A stretch of DNA of 64,000 nt from an uncultured Paracoccaceae bacterium (GTDB lineage Bacteria; Pseudomonadota; Alphaproteobacteria; Rhodobacterales; Rhodobacteraceae), in assembly GCA_947503965.1 (NCBI GenBank), contig CANNFU010000002.1, positions 372,001 through 436,000 of the forward strand. The letters are read 5' to 3'. The notes under the pieces were generated by a model that saw only the letters and a list, made by a program, of their open reading frames with translations, made no database searches and had not been told where the DNA came from. A program made the position numbers and the translations under genes. This document shows, one piece after another, positions 28,224-36,503 of the stretch; the first letter of the stretch is position 1; the number at the start of each line of letters is the position of its first letter.

Positions 28224-29549
28224 ATGTCACATATATTTCCCCGCCATACCAAACAGTTACCACCTGTCGCTGTGCGCGGTGAGGGATGTTACTTGTACGA
28301 CGATACGGGTAAACAGTATCTTGATGCATCTGGCGGGGCCGCTGTGTCATGTCTGGGCCATGGCGATCAAACCATCATCGAAGCCGTAAAGGCGCAGTTG
28401 GACAAACTGGCCTATGCCCACACCGGTTTTTTCACATCAGAACCCGCTGAAACGCTGGCGAACTTGCTGATTGACCACGCGCCCGGCGATCTGGATCGGG
28501 TTTATCTGGTGTCCGGCGGGTCCGAAGCGATGGAGGCCGCACTAAAACTTGCGCGGCAATATTTTGTCGAAAAGGGTGAGCCAAAACGCGGACGGCTGAT
28601 CGCGCGCAAGCAAAGCTATCACGGCAACACGATGGGTGCTTTGTCTGCCGGCGGCAATGCATGGCGGCGCGCGCAATTTGGTCCGCTTCTGATCGACATG
28701 AGCCATATTGACCCGTGCTACGAATACCGCCTGAAGCGTGATGACGAAACGCCCGCGGAATACGGACTGCGGGCCGCAAACCTGCTGGAAGAGGAAATCC
28801 TGCGGGTTGGCCCAGAAAACGTCATGGCCTTTGCCGCTGAGCCTGTCGTCGGGGCGACCGCTGGTGCATTGGCCCCTGCTCCGAGATATTTCAAACGCAT
28901 CCGCGAGATATGTGATCAATACGGCATCCTGTTGATCCTGGATGAGGTCATGTGCGGGATGGGGCGTACAGGCACCCTTTTCGCGTGCGAACAAGACGGT
29001 GTGTCACCTGATATTTTATGCATAGCCAAAGGGTTAGGTGCTGGCTATCAACCTATTGGTGCCATGCTGTGCAGCCGCGAGATTTACGAAGCGATCGAGA
29101 ACGGCAGCGGATTTTTCCAGCATGGGCATACTTATCTGGGACACCCGACCGCTGCCGCCGCCGGTGTTGCCGTCGTCAATGCGATGCTGGATCGCAAGCT
29201 GATCCCGCGTGTGAAGACACAAGGCGACAAGCTGATGGCCGCCTTGCATGCCCAGTTCGGGCAGCATCCAAACGTTGGCGATATTCGCGGGCGCGGGCTA
29301 TTTCAAGGCGTCGAGCTGGTCGCTGATCGTGACACGAAGGCCCCGTTCGATCCGTCGCGCAAGATTGCCCCCAAGATCAAGAAGGCCGCATTTGAAGCGG
29401 GCATGATCTGCTATCCCATGAGCGGTACGATAGATGGCCAAACAGGTGACCACGTCCTCCTGGCACCCCCGTTCATTATCAGCGATGCGCAGATCGGTGA
29501 ACTCGTCCAAAAACTGGCGGGGGCCATTGATATCGCCCTGCAACCCTAA
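28224..29549 (+). CDS. Class III aminotransferase (second in the island)
   Basis: A 441-residue PLP enzyme starting at ATG 28224, which follows AAGGATCAACCG. VSGGSEAMEAALKLARQYF binds the cofactor phosphate, LILDEVMCGMGRTGTLF holds the PLP-pairing Asp, and CIAKGLGAGYQPIGAML holds the Schiff-base Lys. It is only distantly similar to the aminotransferase at 15.9 kb, so they likely act on different amines. It begins 10 bases after the C45 gene and ends 9 bases before a BKACE gene, within one operon. Confidence 0.88.
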   Translation: MSHIFPRHTKQLPPVAVRGEGCYLYDDTGKQYLDASGGAAVSCLGHGDQTIIEAVKAQLDKLAYAHTGFFTSEPAETLANLLIDHAPGDLDRVYLVSGGSEAMEAALKLARQYFVEKGEPKRGRLIARKQSYHGNTMGALSAGGNAWRRAQFGPLLIDMSHIDPCYEYRLKRDDETPAEYGLRAANLLEEEILRVGPENVMAFAAEPVVGATAGALAPAPRYFKRIREICDQYGILLILDEVMCGMGRTGTLFACEQDGVSPDILCIAKGLGAGYQPIGAMLCSREIYEAIENGSGFFQHGHTYLGHPTAAAAGVAVVNAMLDRKLIPRVKTQGDKLMAALHAQFGQHPNVGDIRGRGLFQGVELVADRDTKAPFDPSRKIAPKIKKAAFEAGMICYPMSGTIDGQTGDHVLLAPPFIISDAQIGELVQKLAGAIDIALQP

Positions 29550-29558
29550 GGCCCGACC

Positions 29559-30389
29559 ATGACAAACCCCTGTATCATCTGTGTCGCCATCACCGGTTCC
29601 GTTCCGCGCAAGAAAGACAATCCTGCAGTCCCGATCACAATCAGCGAACAGATTGAATCGACGCATGCCGCGTTCGAAGCGGGTGCCGCGATTTGCCATG
29701 CCCATGTGCGCAATGATGATGAAACACCGTCCTCGGACCCCGAAAAATTCGCGGCACTCAAGGAAGGCGTCGAAAAACACTGTCCGGGCATGATCATTCA
29801 ATTGTCGACAGGTGGGCGTTCAGGTGCGGGCACAGAGCGCGGTGGCATGCTGCCCTTGCGCCCCGATATGGCATCGCTGTCTGTCGGATCGAACAACTTC
29901 CCCACGCGAGTCTATGAGAACCCGCCAGATCTTGTCGATTGGCTCGCGTCCGAGATGCGGACCTATGACGTCAAACCAGAGATCGAGGCTTTTGACCTGT
30001 CTCATATCCACAAAGCCGCCGCGATGAACCGCGACGGGCGCATCCCCGGTGCACTTTATATCCAGTTTGTGATGGGCGTGAAAAACGCGATGCCCGTGGA
30101 TCGGGACGTGTTTGACTACTACGTCAAAACGGTGAACCGCTTGGTGCCAGACGCACAATGGTGCGCCGCAGGCGTTGGTGCTGGACAGATCGAAGTCAGC
30201 GAATGGGCCATCGCTGCAGGTGGCCACACGCGCACAGGGCTGGAAGACAACGTGCGGTGGGACAAAGACACGCTCGCACCATCCAACGCAGCATTGGTGA
30301 TACGCACAGCAGAAATTTGCGCGCGCTATGACCGGCCCGTTGCGACACCTGCGCAAGCAAGAAAGATACTGGGTCTGCGCCCTAGTTAA
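29559..30389 (+). CDS. BKACE family protein (beta-keto acid cleavage enzyme, DUF849)
   Basis: A 276-residue TIM-barrel protein. CHAHVRNDDETPSSDPEKF holds the zinc-binding His-x-His and the BKACE substrate loop. QLSTGGRSGAGTERGGML, SVGSNNFP, and the C-terminal GGHTRTGLEDNVRWDKD with its metal Glu complete the family pattern. BKACE enzymes split beta-keto acids with acetyl-CoA; the founder, Kce, acts on 3-keto-5-aminohexanoate in lysine fermentation. Here it could shorten the carbon chain after transamination. It ends overlapping the convergent SSADH gene by 8 bases. Confidence 0.92.
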   Translation: MTNPCIICVAITGSVPRKKDNPAVPITISEQIESTHAAFEAGAAICHAHVRNDDETPSSDPEKFAALKEGVEKHCPGMIIQLSTGGRSGAGTERGGMLPLRPDMASLSVGSNNFPTRVYENPPDLVDWLASEMRTYDVKPEIEAFDLSHIHKAAAMNRDGRIPGALYIQFVMGVKNAMPVDRDVFDYYVKTVNRLVPDAQWCAAGVGAGQIEVSEWAIAAGGHTRTGLEDNVRWDKDTLAPSNAALVIRTAEICARYDRPVATPAQARKILGLRPS

Positions 30390-31863
30390 TCTCGCCCATG
30401 CAAAGGTATTTAATCTCCAAATAGTCCTCGGTCCCGTATTTTGAGCCTTCGCGACCCAAACCAGACTGTTTGACCCCACCAAACGGTGCGACCTCGGTCG
30501 AGATCAGGCCGGTGTTGATACCCACCATGCCGGATTCCAGCGCCTCTGTGACCCGCCAGATACGGGCCATGTCGCGGCTATAAAAGTATGAGGCAAGACC
30601 AAATTCGCTGTCGTTTGCCATCGCGATGACATCCGCCTCGTCTTCGAATTTGAACAGAGGTGCAACTGGGCCAAACGTTTCCTCGCGCGCGACTTTCATA
30701 TCGCGGGTCACGCCTGTCAGTACAGTTGGTTGAAAGAAATGCGCACCCAGCTCTGCACGTGCACCACCCAAAGCCACTGCGGCACCCTTTTGTAAAGCAT
30801 CGGCGATATGATCTTCAACTTTCGCCACAGCGGCGTCGTTGATCAACGGACCTGTGGTGACACCGTCGGCAAAGCCATCCCCGACGTTCAGCGCGGCAAC
30901 CGCCTGTGTCAGTTTTTCTGCGAAGGTATCGTAAACGCCTGCCTGCACGTAAATACGATTGGCGCAGACACAGGTCTGCCCACTATTGCGATATTTCGCG
31001 ATCATTGCTCCAGAGACTGCGGCATCTATGTCAGCATCATCGAAAACGATGAATGGGGCATTGCCGCCCAATTCCAACGACATTTTCTTTATCGTGTCTG
31101 AGCACTGGCTCATCAAGATTTTGCCCACGCGGGTCGATCCGGTAAAGGTGATCTTGGCGACTTTTTCATTGGCGCAAAGCTCTTTGCCAATCGCGGCGCT
31201 GTCAGAGGACGGGATCACGTTGAACACGCCCGCTGGAATGCCCGCACGCTCTGCCAACACTGCCATTGCCAACGCCGAAAGTGGTGTCAACTCAGCCGGG
31301 CGTGCCACAAAAGTACAGCCAACAGCCAAAGCTGGTGCCACCTTGCGCGCAATCATCGCGTTGGGAAAATTCCACGGCGTTATCGACCCCACAACTCCAA
31401 TCGGTTGTTTCAATATCACGATCCGCTTGTCACGCTGGTGACCCGGAATGACATCGCCATAGACGCGCTTTGCCTCTTCGCCGAACCATTCAATGAATGA
31501 CGCTCCATAAAGGATTTCGCCACGCGCCTCGGCCCAAGGTTTGCCCATTTCCATCGTCAGGATTGTCGCCAGATCATCCGCGTTTGCGACCATTAGATCG
31601 AACCATTTTCGCAAAACGGCTGCACGCTCCTTGCCGCTCCAGGCACTCCAGTCAGCCTTGGCGGCATAAGCGGCATCAATCGCAGCGGTGGTATCTGCAA
31701 CACCAAGATCAGCAACTTTTGCAATCACTGCACCAGTGGCCGGGTTTGTGACATCAAATGTCTGATCGCCGTCGATCCAGCGACCGTTCACGTAGGCGCG
31801 CGTCTCACAAAGAGTGGGATCTTGCAGGTTCGACACCCAAGGCAAATGTTCAAGTTCCGACAT
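30382..31863 (-). CDS. gabD: NAD(P)-dependent succinate-semialdehyde dehydrogenase
   Basis: The 493-residue aldehyde dehydrogenase shows PWNFPNAMIARKVAPALAVGCTFV, FTGSTRVGKILM, the catalytic Glu in LELGGNAPFIVF and the catalytic Cys in NSGQTCVCANRIYV. SSADH-like features include CVCANR and the C-terminal GINTGLISTEVAPFGGVKQSGLGREG. It oxidises succinate semialdehyde to succinate. Start at ATG 31863 follows AAGGAAATTACA. Transcribed toward the catabolic operon and overlapping its last gene by 8 bases, it would finish a GABA-type pathway. Confidence 0.9.
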   Translation of the reverse strand: MSELEHLPWVSNLQDPTLCETRAYVNGRWIDGDQTFDVTNPATGAVIAKVADLGVADTTAAIDAAYAAKADWSAWSGKERAAVLRKWFDLMVANADDLATILTMEMGKPWAEARGEILYGASFIEWFGEEAKRVYGDVIPGHQRDKRIVILKQPIGVVGSITPWNFPNAMIARKVAPALAVGCTFVARPAELTPLSALAMAVLAERAGIPAGVFNVIPSSDSAAIGKELCANEKVAKITFTGSTRVGKILMSQCSDTIKKMSLELGGNAPFIVFDDADIDAAVSGAMIAKYRNSGQTCVCANRIYVQAGVYDTFAEKLTQAVAALNVGDGFADGVTTGPLINDAAVAKVEDHIADALQKGAAVALGGARAELGAHFFQPTVLTGVTRDMKVAREETFGPVAPLFKFEDEADVIAMANDSEFGLASYFYSRDMARIWRVTEALESGMVGINTGLISTEVAPFGGVKQSGLGREGSKYGTEDYLEIKYLCMGEIN

Positions 31864-32089
31864 TGTAATTTCCTTTGTTCTTAAGCGCTCTGAAGCCGTG
31901 TGAAGCAGGGGTGTCAGCATGTCCAGCGATAGATGGTGCCCGACTTACGCGTGCGTTTGACGCCGTAGCACCGCGCCAAGAAGCCCGTACAAAGGCGTTT
32001 CCCGCATCCATCACGAAAAAAGTGCGCAGATCATTGGAATTCTCATCCGGGCCAATGACATAGTACCACCAATTCAACTAAGGTATTGA

Positions 32090-34588
32090 ATGGACATTGT
32101 TATCGTTACCGCGATCGTCGCGTCGCTTTTCTTGGTGATCGGTGTGGCGGAGCCATTGGCGGCACGTCTACGGCTGCCCTACAGCGTCATCCTGGCGGTG
32201 TTGGGCATCTTGATAGGCATGGGCGCAATTTTCTTTTTGCGGACTGATCTGACGGATGCACTGAACCCGGTCGCGGCCGCTATCGTTGGGTTGCCAATCC
32301 GATCTAACGTCTTTCTCTACGTCTTTCTTCCAACCCTTCTGTTTCAGGCCACACTGGGTATGAACCTGCGTCAGATGCTTGATGATTGGGTGCCGATACT
32401 GGTGCTGGCGGTCGTCGCCGTCGTGGTTGCGACACTGTCGGTTGGCTATGCGCTCAGCTGGGCAAGCACATTACCATTGGCCGCGTGCCTTTTGATCGGT
32501 GCGATCGTATCAACGACTGACCCATCCGCAGTTGTAAGCATCTTTCGTTCGATCTCGGCACCACGCAGACTGGTCAGGATCATCGAAGGCGAAAGCCTGC
32601 TGAATGATGCAGCGGCGGTCGCGCTTTTCGGCCTCTTTATGGGGTTTGTCATGCTGGGTGTGCCGGATCCCACATTCACCGGTGCAATCGCCCGCTTTCC
32701 AATTCTTATTGCCGGGGGCGCGCTGACAGGTTGGCTTGCCGCGCGCGCTGCAATCTGGATCATGGCGGCCTCTGGACGATATGAGATTGCACAAATCTCG
32801 ATCTCGGTTTCGCTTCCATATCTATCCTACATCATTGCAGAGCAAAGCATCGGCGCATCCGGCGTCATCGCAGTTGTCGCGGCAGGACTGACAATGAACC
32901 TGGCTGGGCCACGCCGCCTGCCACCGTCCGCATGGGCCAATCTGCGCGAGGTTTGGGATTTGCTGGCGCATTGGGCTGGCGCATTGATCTTTATTCTTGC
33001 AGCCTTTTTGATCCCCCGGCTGTTAGAAGAAGTCCGGCCCTCGGACGTCCTTTTATTGGGTGTTGTCATACTTGCAGCAATCGCGGCGCGCATGGCGATC
33101 TTGTTTGGGTTGTTTCCGCTGCTGGCAACGATCCGGCTATCACCACCGGTCGAACGGCCATATCGGGTTGCGATCCTATGGGGCGGTTTGCGGGGCGCTG
33201 TGACACTGGCGCTGGCCCTTGCTGTCACTGAAAGCACGCAAGTCACGATAGAAGTCAAACGCGTGGTCGGCATTTTGGCTACTGGTTTCACCCTTTTCAC
33301 GCTTATTGCCCAAGGTACGACATTACGATTTATCATCGCCAAACTGGGGCTCGACAAGCTTTCACCACTGGACGAAGCACTCTCGAAACAAGTCGTTGCG
33401 GTGGCGTTGCAAACCGTGCGCGAAGACGTCGCGCGCACCGCCGAGAATTATGACCTCACCCATGAAATCGTTCGCTCCGAGGCCAAGTCATTCGGGGAAC
33501 GATTGGATGAGGCAGTCACTCAAGCCGAAGAGAGCGTCGAAATTCTTGACCGCGACCGTATTACACTTGGCCTGATCTCATTGGCAGGTGCCGAACGCGA
33601 CACGATACTGGAACGAATGCGTGACCGGACGATCTCGGCAAGGATGAGCGAAAAGATCCTGACAGATGCAGATAGATTGATTGAAGCCGCACGTACAGGC
33701 GGGCGCAGCGGCTACCGGGATGCCGCCAATCTTAGTATCAAATACGGTCGTTCTTTCCGGTTCGCTGTTTGGCTGCACAACAGGTTTCGATTGTCCAAGA
33801 CGCTGGGCGACATGACCGCAGACCGGTTTGAGTTGCTGTTGCTGCAGCGGCTCATTCTACGCGATCTCGACGGGTTTATCGGGGGACGCATTCGCCGTAT
33901 CCACGGCCGCCGCGTCGCCGAACTTTTGCAGGAATTGCTCAGCAGACGGGCTGATGGGGTCGCGACAGCACTTGAAGGTCTCCGTCTGCAATATCCCGGT
34001 TACGCAGAAGAACTGGAGCGCCGCTTCATTCGACGCACCGCACTCCGGCTTGAGGAACGCGAATATACCATCACACGCGAGGATGGTTTGGTGGGAGAGG
34101 AACTCTATACTGTCTTAATACAAGGCATCTCTGCACGGCGCAGGGCCGCAGAAGGCAGACCACGATTGGATGTCGCTATCAAGGGCCCCGATTTGGTCCG
34201 TCAGTTTCCGCTTTTTTCCGATCTCGACAATAAGGCTCTGAAAAGATTGAGCCGGGTACTCAGAACACGTCATGCGAACGTCGGCGAGGTCGTGATGCGC
34301 AGGAATAGCCAAGCCAAGAGTGTCTACTTCATTGCATCTGGAGCAGTTGAACTGGAAGCCGCCGGCCAAACGTGGCGCTTGGGGCGCGGAGAAATGTTTG
34401 GTCAGTTAGCGATGCTCATGGAAAAACCGCGCCGCGCCGAAGTGCGTGTAATCGCACCATCGACGATTCTAGTCCTGGACGAACAGCGCTTTCGCCGTCT
34501 TTTAAAGCGAAGCCGCGGCATGCAGGACTCCGTCCGACACAGTGCTCAGAAACGCGGAATAGACCCATCCACACTCCTGCTGGACTGA
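32090..34588 (+). CDS. CPA1-type sodium/proton antiporter with C-terminal cyclic-nucleotide-binding domain
   Basis: Residues 1-420 hold about 12 membrane spans with the ion-binding region TTDPSAVVSIF...IIEGESLLNDAAAVALFGL (the ND motif of NhaP/SOD2 exchangers) and WGGLRGAVTLALALAV. Residues about 430-690 are cytoplasmic and helical. Residues about 705-815 form a cNMP-binding domain (FPLFSDLDNKALKRLSRVL, GEMFGQLAMLMEKPRRAEVRV). The architecture suggests gating by a cyclic nucleotide. The phosphate-binding cassette GQLAML..PRRAEV is close to consensus. The gene stands alone between the catabolic and gas-vesicle regions. Confidence 0.88.
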   Translation: MDIVIVTAIVASLFLVIGVAEPLAARLRLPYSVILAVLGILIGMGAIFFLRTDLTDALNPVAAAIVGLPIRSNVFLYVFLPTLLFQATLGMNLRQMLDDWVPILVLAVVAVVVATLSVGYALSWASTLPLAACLLIGAIVSTTDPSAVVSIFRSISAPRRLVRIIEGESLLNDAAAVALFGLFMGFVMLGVPDPTFTGAIARFPILIAGGALTGWLAARAAIWIMAASGRYEIAQISISVSLPYLSYIIAEQSIGASGVIAVVAAGLTMNLAGPRRLPPSAWANLREVWDLLAHWAGALIFILAAFLIPRLLEEVRPSDVLLLGVVILAAIAARMAILFGLFPLLATIRLSPPVERPYRVAILWGGLRGAVTLALALAVTESTQVTIEVKRVVGILATGFTLFTLIAQGTTLRFIIAKLGLDKLSPLDEALSKQVVAVALQTVREDVARTAENYDLTHEIVRSEAKSFGERLDEAVTQAEESVEILDRDRITLGLISLAGAERDTILERMRDRTISARMSEKILTDADRLIEAARTGGRSGYRDAANLSIKYGRSFRFAVWLHNRFRLSKTLGDMTADRFELLLLQRLILRDLDGFIGGRIRRIHGRRVAELLQELLSRRADGVATALEGLRLQYPGYAEELERRFIRRTALRLEEREYTITREDGLVGEELYTVLIQGISARRRAAEGRPRLDVAIKGPDLVRQFPLFSDLDNKALKRLSRVLRTRHANVGEVVMRRNSQAKSVYFIASGAVELEAAGQTWRLGRGEMFGQLAMLMEKPRRAEVRVIAPSTILVLDEQRFRRLLKRSRGMQDSVRHSAQKRGIDPSTLLLD

Positions 34589-34777
34589 GATTTCGTGTTC
34601 ACTTGCGCAACCGGCTGACCTCGCCCGCATTGCCTTTAAGCGGTTGGGTCTGGTTCGCAAGGGCACGGAACGCGACATAAGGCCGACATGCTGATCAAGG
34701 CAGTTTGACGTGTTAGATTTGCGATATGGATGTCGAACGCCAGACGCCTCTACTTTGCCCTTTCAGCTATGCAGAGC

Positions 34778-35386
34778 TTACGTGCGCGCTTGAGCGAACG
34801 AGATCCATTCACCTACATTTACGATTTGCCCGACGACACCAAGCTGCGCCGCCAACTCATTCGCATCCTTTTGTGCAAGTTGTGTCACGGTTGTCACATT
34901 GCATTGCGCCAGCATCCAGATCAATCCAGGGCCCGCACCCAGCAGATTTGCCAGTTCGCTGCGCATCCAATCATCAGAAGCCGTCACTCTTGTATCCAAA
35001 CCAGCTTTCAAAGGCATTTCGGATATATCTGTCACGTCGTCGTCGGTGACATGCTCAGGCATCTCCGCCAGCGCAGCATTCTTGACGGCCAGCTCATTGA
35101 GACTGTCGATTTCGTCCTGGCCAGTATTCGGGCCAGCTAACCTATCATCTGCCGGACTAAATCTGCCTTCCTCGACGGAAGGATCGGAGGTTATCAGATG
35201 CTCCTCCACTGAAACATCTGGTTGAACAGCGGTATCCAGGTGATGATCTTCGGGAAAGTTCGCATCCTGCTCCGTGAGTATCTGAGACCGTCTAGCCATG
35301 CGCGCCTGACGAATCTCCAAAAGACTGGCGCGTGCCGAGCGCCGGACATCTACTGCCCGTTTTCTATAGTTTTCAGTTTGCATCAT
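34778..35386 (-). CDS. Uncharacterised protein with C-terminal helix-hairpin-helix-like domain
   Basis: A 202-residue protein. It has an Arg-rich N-terminal helix (residues 5-40, RKRAVDVRRSARASLLEIRQARMARRSQ), a long acidic low-complexity middle, and a C-terminal segment LLGAGPGLIWMLAQCNVTTVTQLAQ...LGVVGQIVNVGEWISFAQ. The end resembles the H3TH/helix-hairpin-helix units of COG3743-type proteins, with G-x-G-P replacing G-I-G-P. It may bind nucleic acid or protein. Its start overlaps the upstream minus-strand gene by four bases (AAAGGGACG precedes ATG 35386). The pair diverges from the pyp operon, so it may belong to the gas-vesicle system. Function unknown. Confidence 0.6.
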   Translation of the reverse strand: MMQTENYRKRAVDVRRSARASLLEIRQARMARRSQILTEQDANFPEDHHLDTAVQPDVSVEEHLITSDPSVEEGRFSPADDRLAGPNTGQDEIDSLNELAVKNAALAEMPEHVTDDDVTDISEMPLKAGLDTRVTASDDWMRSELANLLGAGPGLIWMLAQCNVTTVTQLAQKDANELAAQLGVVGQIVNVGEWISFAQART

Positions 35387-35859
35387 CGTCCCTTTGCTAC
35401 AGATCGGCATTCGTTTGGCGCGCAATAGGTGTCAAATAAGCTCAGAAAATCACCAACAAGAATTGAAAAATACTTCTGAAGCGCAAGCGCCCGTAACATC
35501 CCAAGAAGTGTGTCAGCCACATGCCCACATTGCGCTGGGCCCAATGGGTGTCGACAGAGCATTTCAAGGTGATCAGCAACGTCATTCACATCCGCCATCA
35601 CATGCGCATCCAAACCCAGATCGGTTCCAGATATATGCGTATATGCGATGACAAAGTCGCCCTTTCGGCGGGCCCAGACATCGATGAACAAAGTGATCTG
35701 TGGCGTAACAACACGCCGAAGATGCGCGATCCGCCGACCTTTGAAGCGCAAGGGGGGTTGCCCCTGGCGCCCAAGTACCACCATGTCCCACACATCAGGT
35801 ATGGACGTCGCGCGGCCCGAACCGCCCGGCATTGTATCCTGTTGTGCGCATAACATCAT
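35383..35859 (-). CDS. Uncharacterised protein, member A of a local paralogue family
   Basis: A 158-residue protein I cannot assign to a named family. Three segments match other proteins in this cluster: QPPLRFKGRRIAHL (34-47), ITLFIDVWARRKGDFVIAY (55-73) and YFSILVGDFLSLFD (130-143). They correspond to ARPLNFSGSELAMA, YEINLYRTTEQSFVTAI and HYQSLVGEFLYDLE in the gene at 37464-37949. The pattern suggests a small beta-sheet core followed by helices. GGAG nine bases before the ATG is its ribosome site. It is divergent from the pyp operon and overlaps the helix-hairpin-helix gene by four bases. Confidence 0.65.
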   Translation of the reverse strand: MMLCAQQDTMPGGSGRATSIPDVWDMVVLGRQGQPPLRFKGRRIAHLRRVVTPQITLFIDVWARRKGDFVIAYTHISGTDLGLDAHVMADVNDVADHLEMLCRHPLGPAQCGHVADTLLGMLRALALQKYFSILVGDFLSLFDTYCAPNECRSVAKGR

Positions 35860-35874
35860 TTATAGAGACTCCGC

Positions 35875-35901
35875 CTTCATCAGCATCAAATAGCGATGAA
35901 G
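35875..35901. promoter_or_regulatory. Inverted repeat in the divergent pyp control region
   Basis: CTTCATC (35875-35881) and GATGAAG (35895-35901) are a perfect 7-bp inverted repeat with a 13-base spacer. It lies 15 bases upstream of the minus-strand start at 35859 and in the 190-base region shared with the pyp operon. It could be an operator or a leader hairpin for the minus-strand pair. Confidence 0.4.
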
Positions 35902-36003
35902 CAGTTACTCCGCGGTTAATTTGAGAAAGAAATTGTCGAATTCTTTTTGGGAAGTGATTTGTGAAATCTTCATAATTTGAGTCGATCTAATACCGAACTG
36001 CAA

Positions 36004-36032
36004 TGCCTCCCGGTACCGAAAACCGAGAGGCA
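36004..36032 (+). promoter_or_regulatory. Leader stem-loop just before the first gene of the pyp operon
   Basis: TGCCTC (36004-36009) pairs with GAGGCA (36027-36032), then after a C/A mismatch CGGT (36011-36014) pairs with ACCG (36022-36025), leaving a 7-base loop. The stem ends four bases before the ribosome site AAAGGAG (36036-36042), so folding could affect translation of the gene at 36051. Confidence 0.4.
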
Positions 36033-36050
36033 GCGAAAGGAGCAACGCAA

Positions 36051-36488
36051 ATGAGTGAAATTGGATGCCTCAGCGAATCTGAAGGGCAATATGAGTTTCG
36101 GGACCCCAGTCGTAGCCTCATTGTCAGGGGTGAACACCCCGAATGGGTCCTTCTGGCGGCCGCCGAGGTCATTGGAAACACTGCAAAGCTGGAAGCAGAA
36201 AGCGTGATTGAAGAGCTTAATGCAATGGTGGAATTCGAAGCGGCCGAACCAATTGAAGTCGATTCAGCGAAATATGCGCTGAAAGAAAGGTTCGAATTGA
36301 TACCACAATGCATCGTGACGGTTGGCAAACTGGATTATAAATGGGCGGCCGCCGAAGGACGCGCCAAAAAACAAGATGAATTTGGTGACCAAGCGCTGAA
36401 ACGCGTTCATGACATGTCTTTGACCCGCTCTGACACGTTCCTCGTGAATGAGAACGGCGATGACACCTCCAAAGAAACACAAGCCTAG
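36051..36488 (+). CDS. Uncharacterised protein at the head of the pyp operon
   Basis: A 145-residue acidic protein from ATG 36051 (AAAGGAG eight bases upstream). It starts with a segment of probable beta strands (YEFRDPSRSLIVRGEHPEWVLLAAAEVIG) and continues with helices rich in Glu/Ala. The end is charged and polar (DDTSKETQA). I recognise no motif. It is 15 bases upstream of pyp and surely co-transcribed, making it a candidate partner or output protein of the photoreceptor. It shows no clear similarity to the three local paralogues. Confidence 0.65.
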   Translation: MSEIGCLSESEGQYEFRDPSRSLIVRGEHPEWVLLAAAEVIGNTAKLEAESVIEELNAMVEFEAAEPIEVDSAKYALKERFELIPQCIVTVGKLDYKWAAAEGRAKKQDEFGDQALKRVHDMSLTRSDTFLVNENGDDTSKETQA

Positions 36489-36503
36489 AGCAAGGACAAT
36501 AAC

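Noticed and set aside
34730-35140. Plus-strand open frame opposite the helix-hairpin-helix gene
   Set aside because: It is antisense to a better-supported gene, has no ribosome site and shows no family character.
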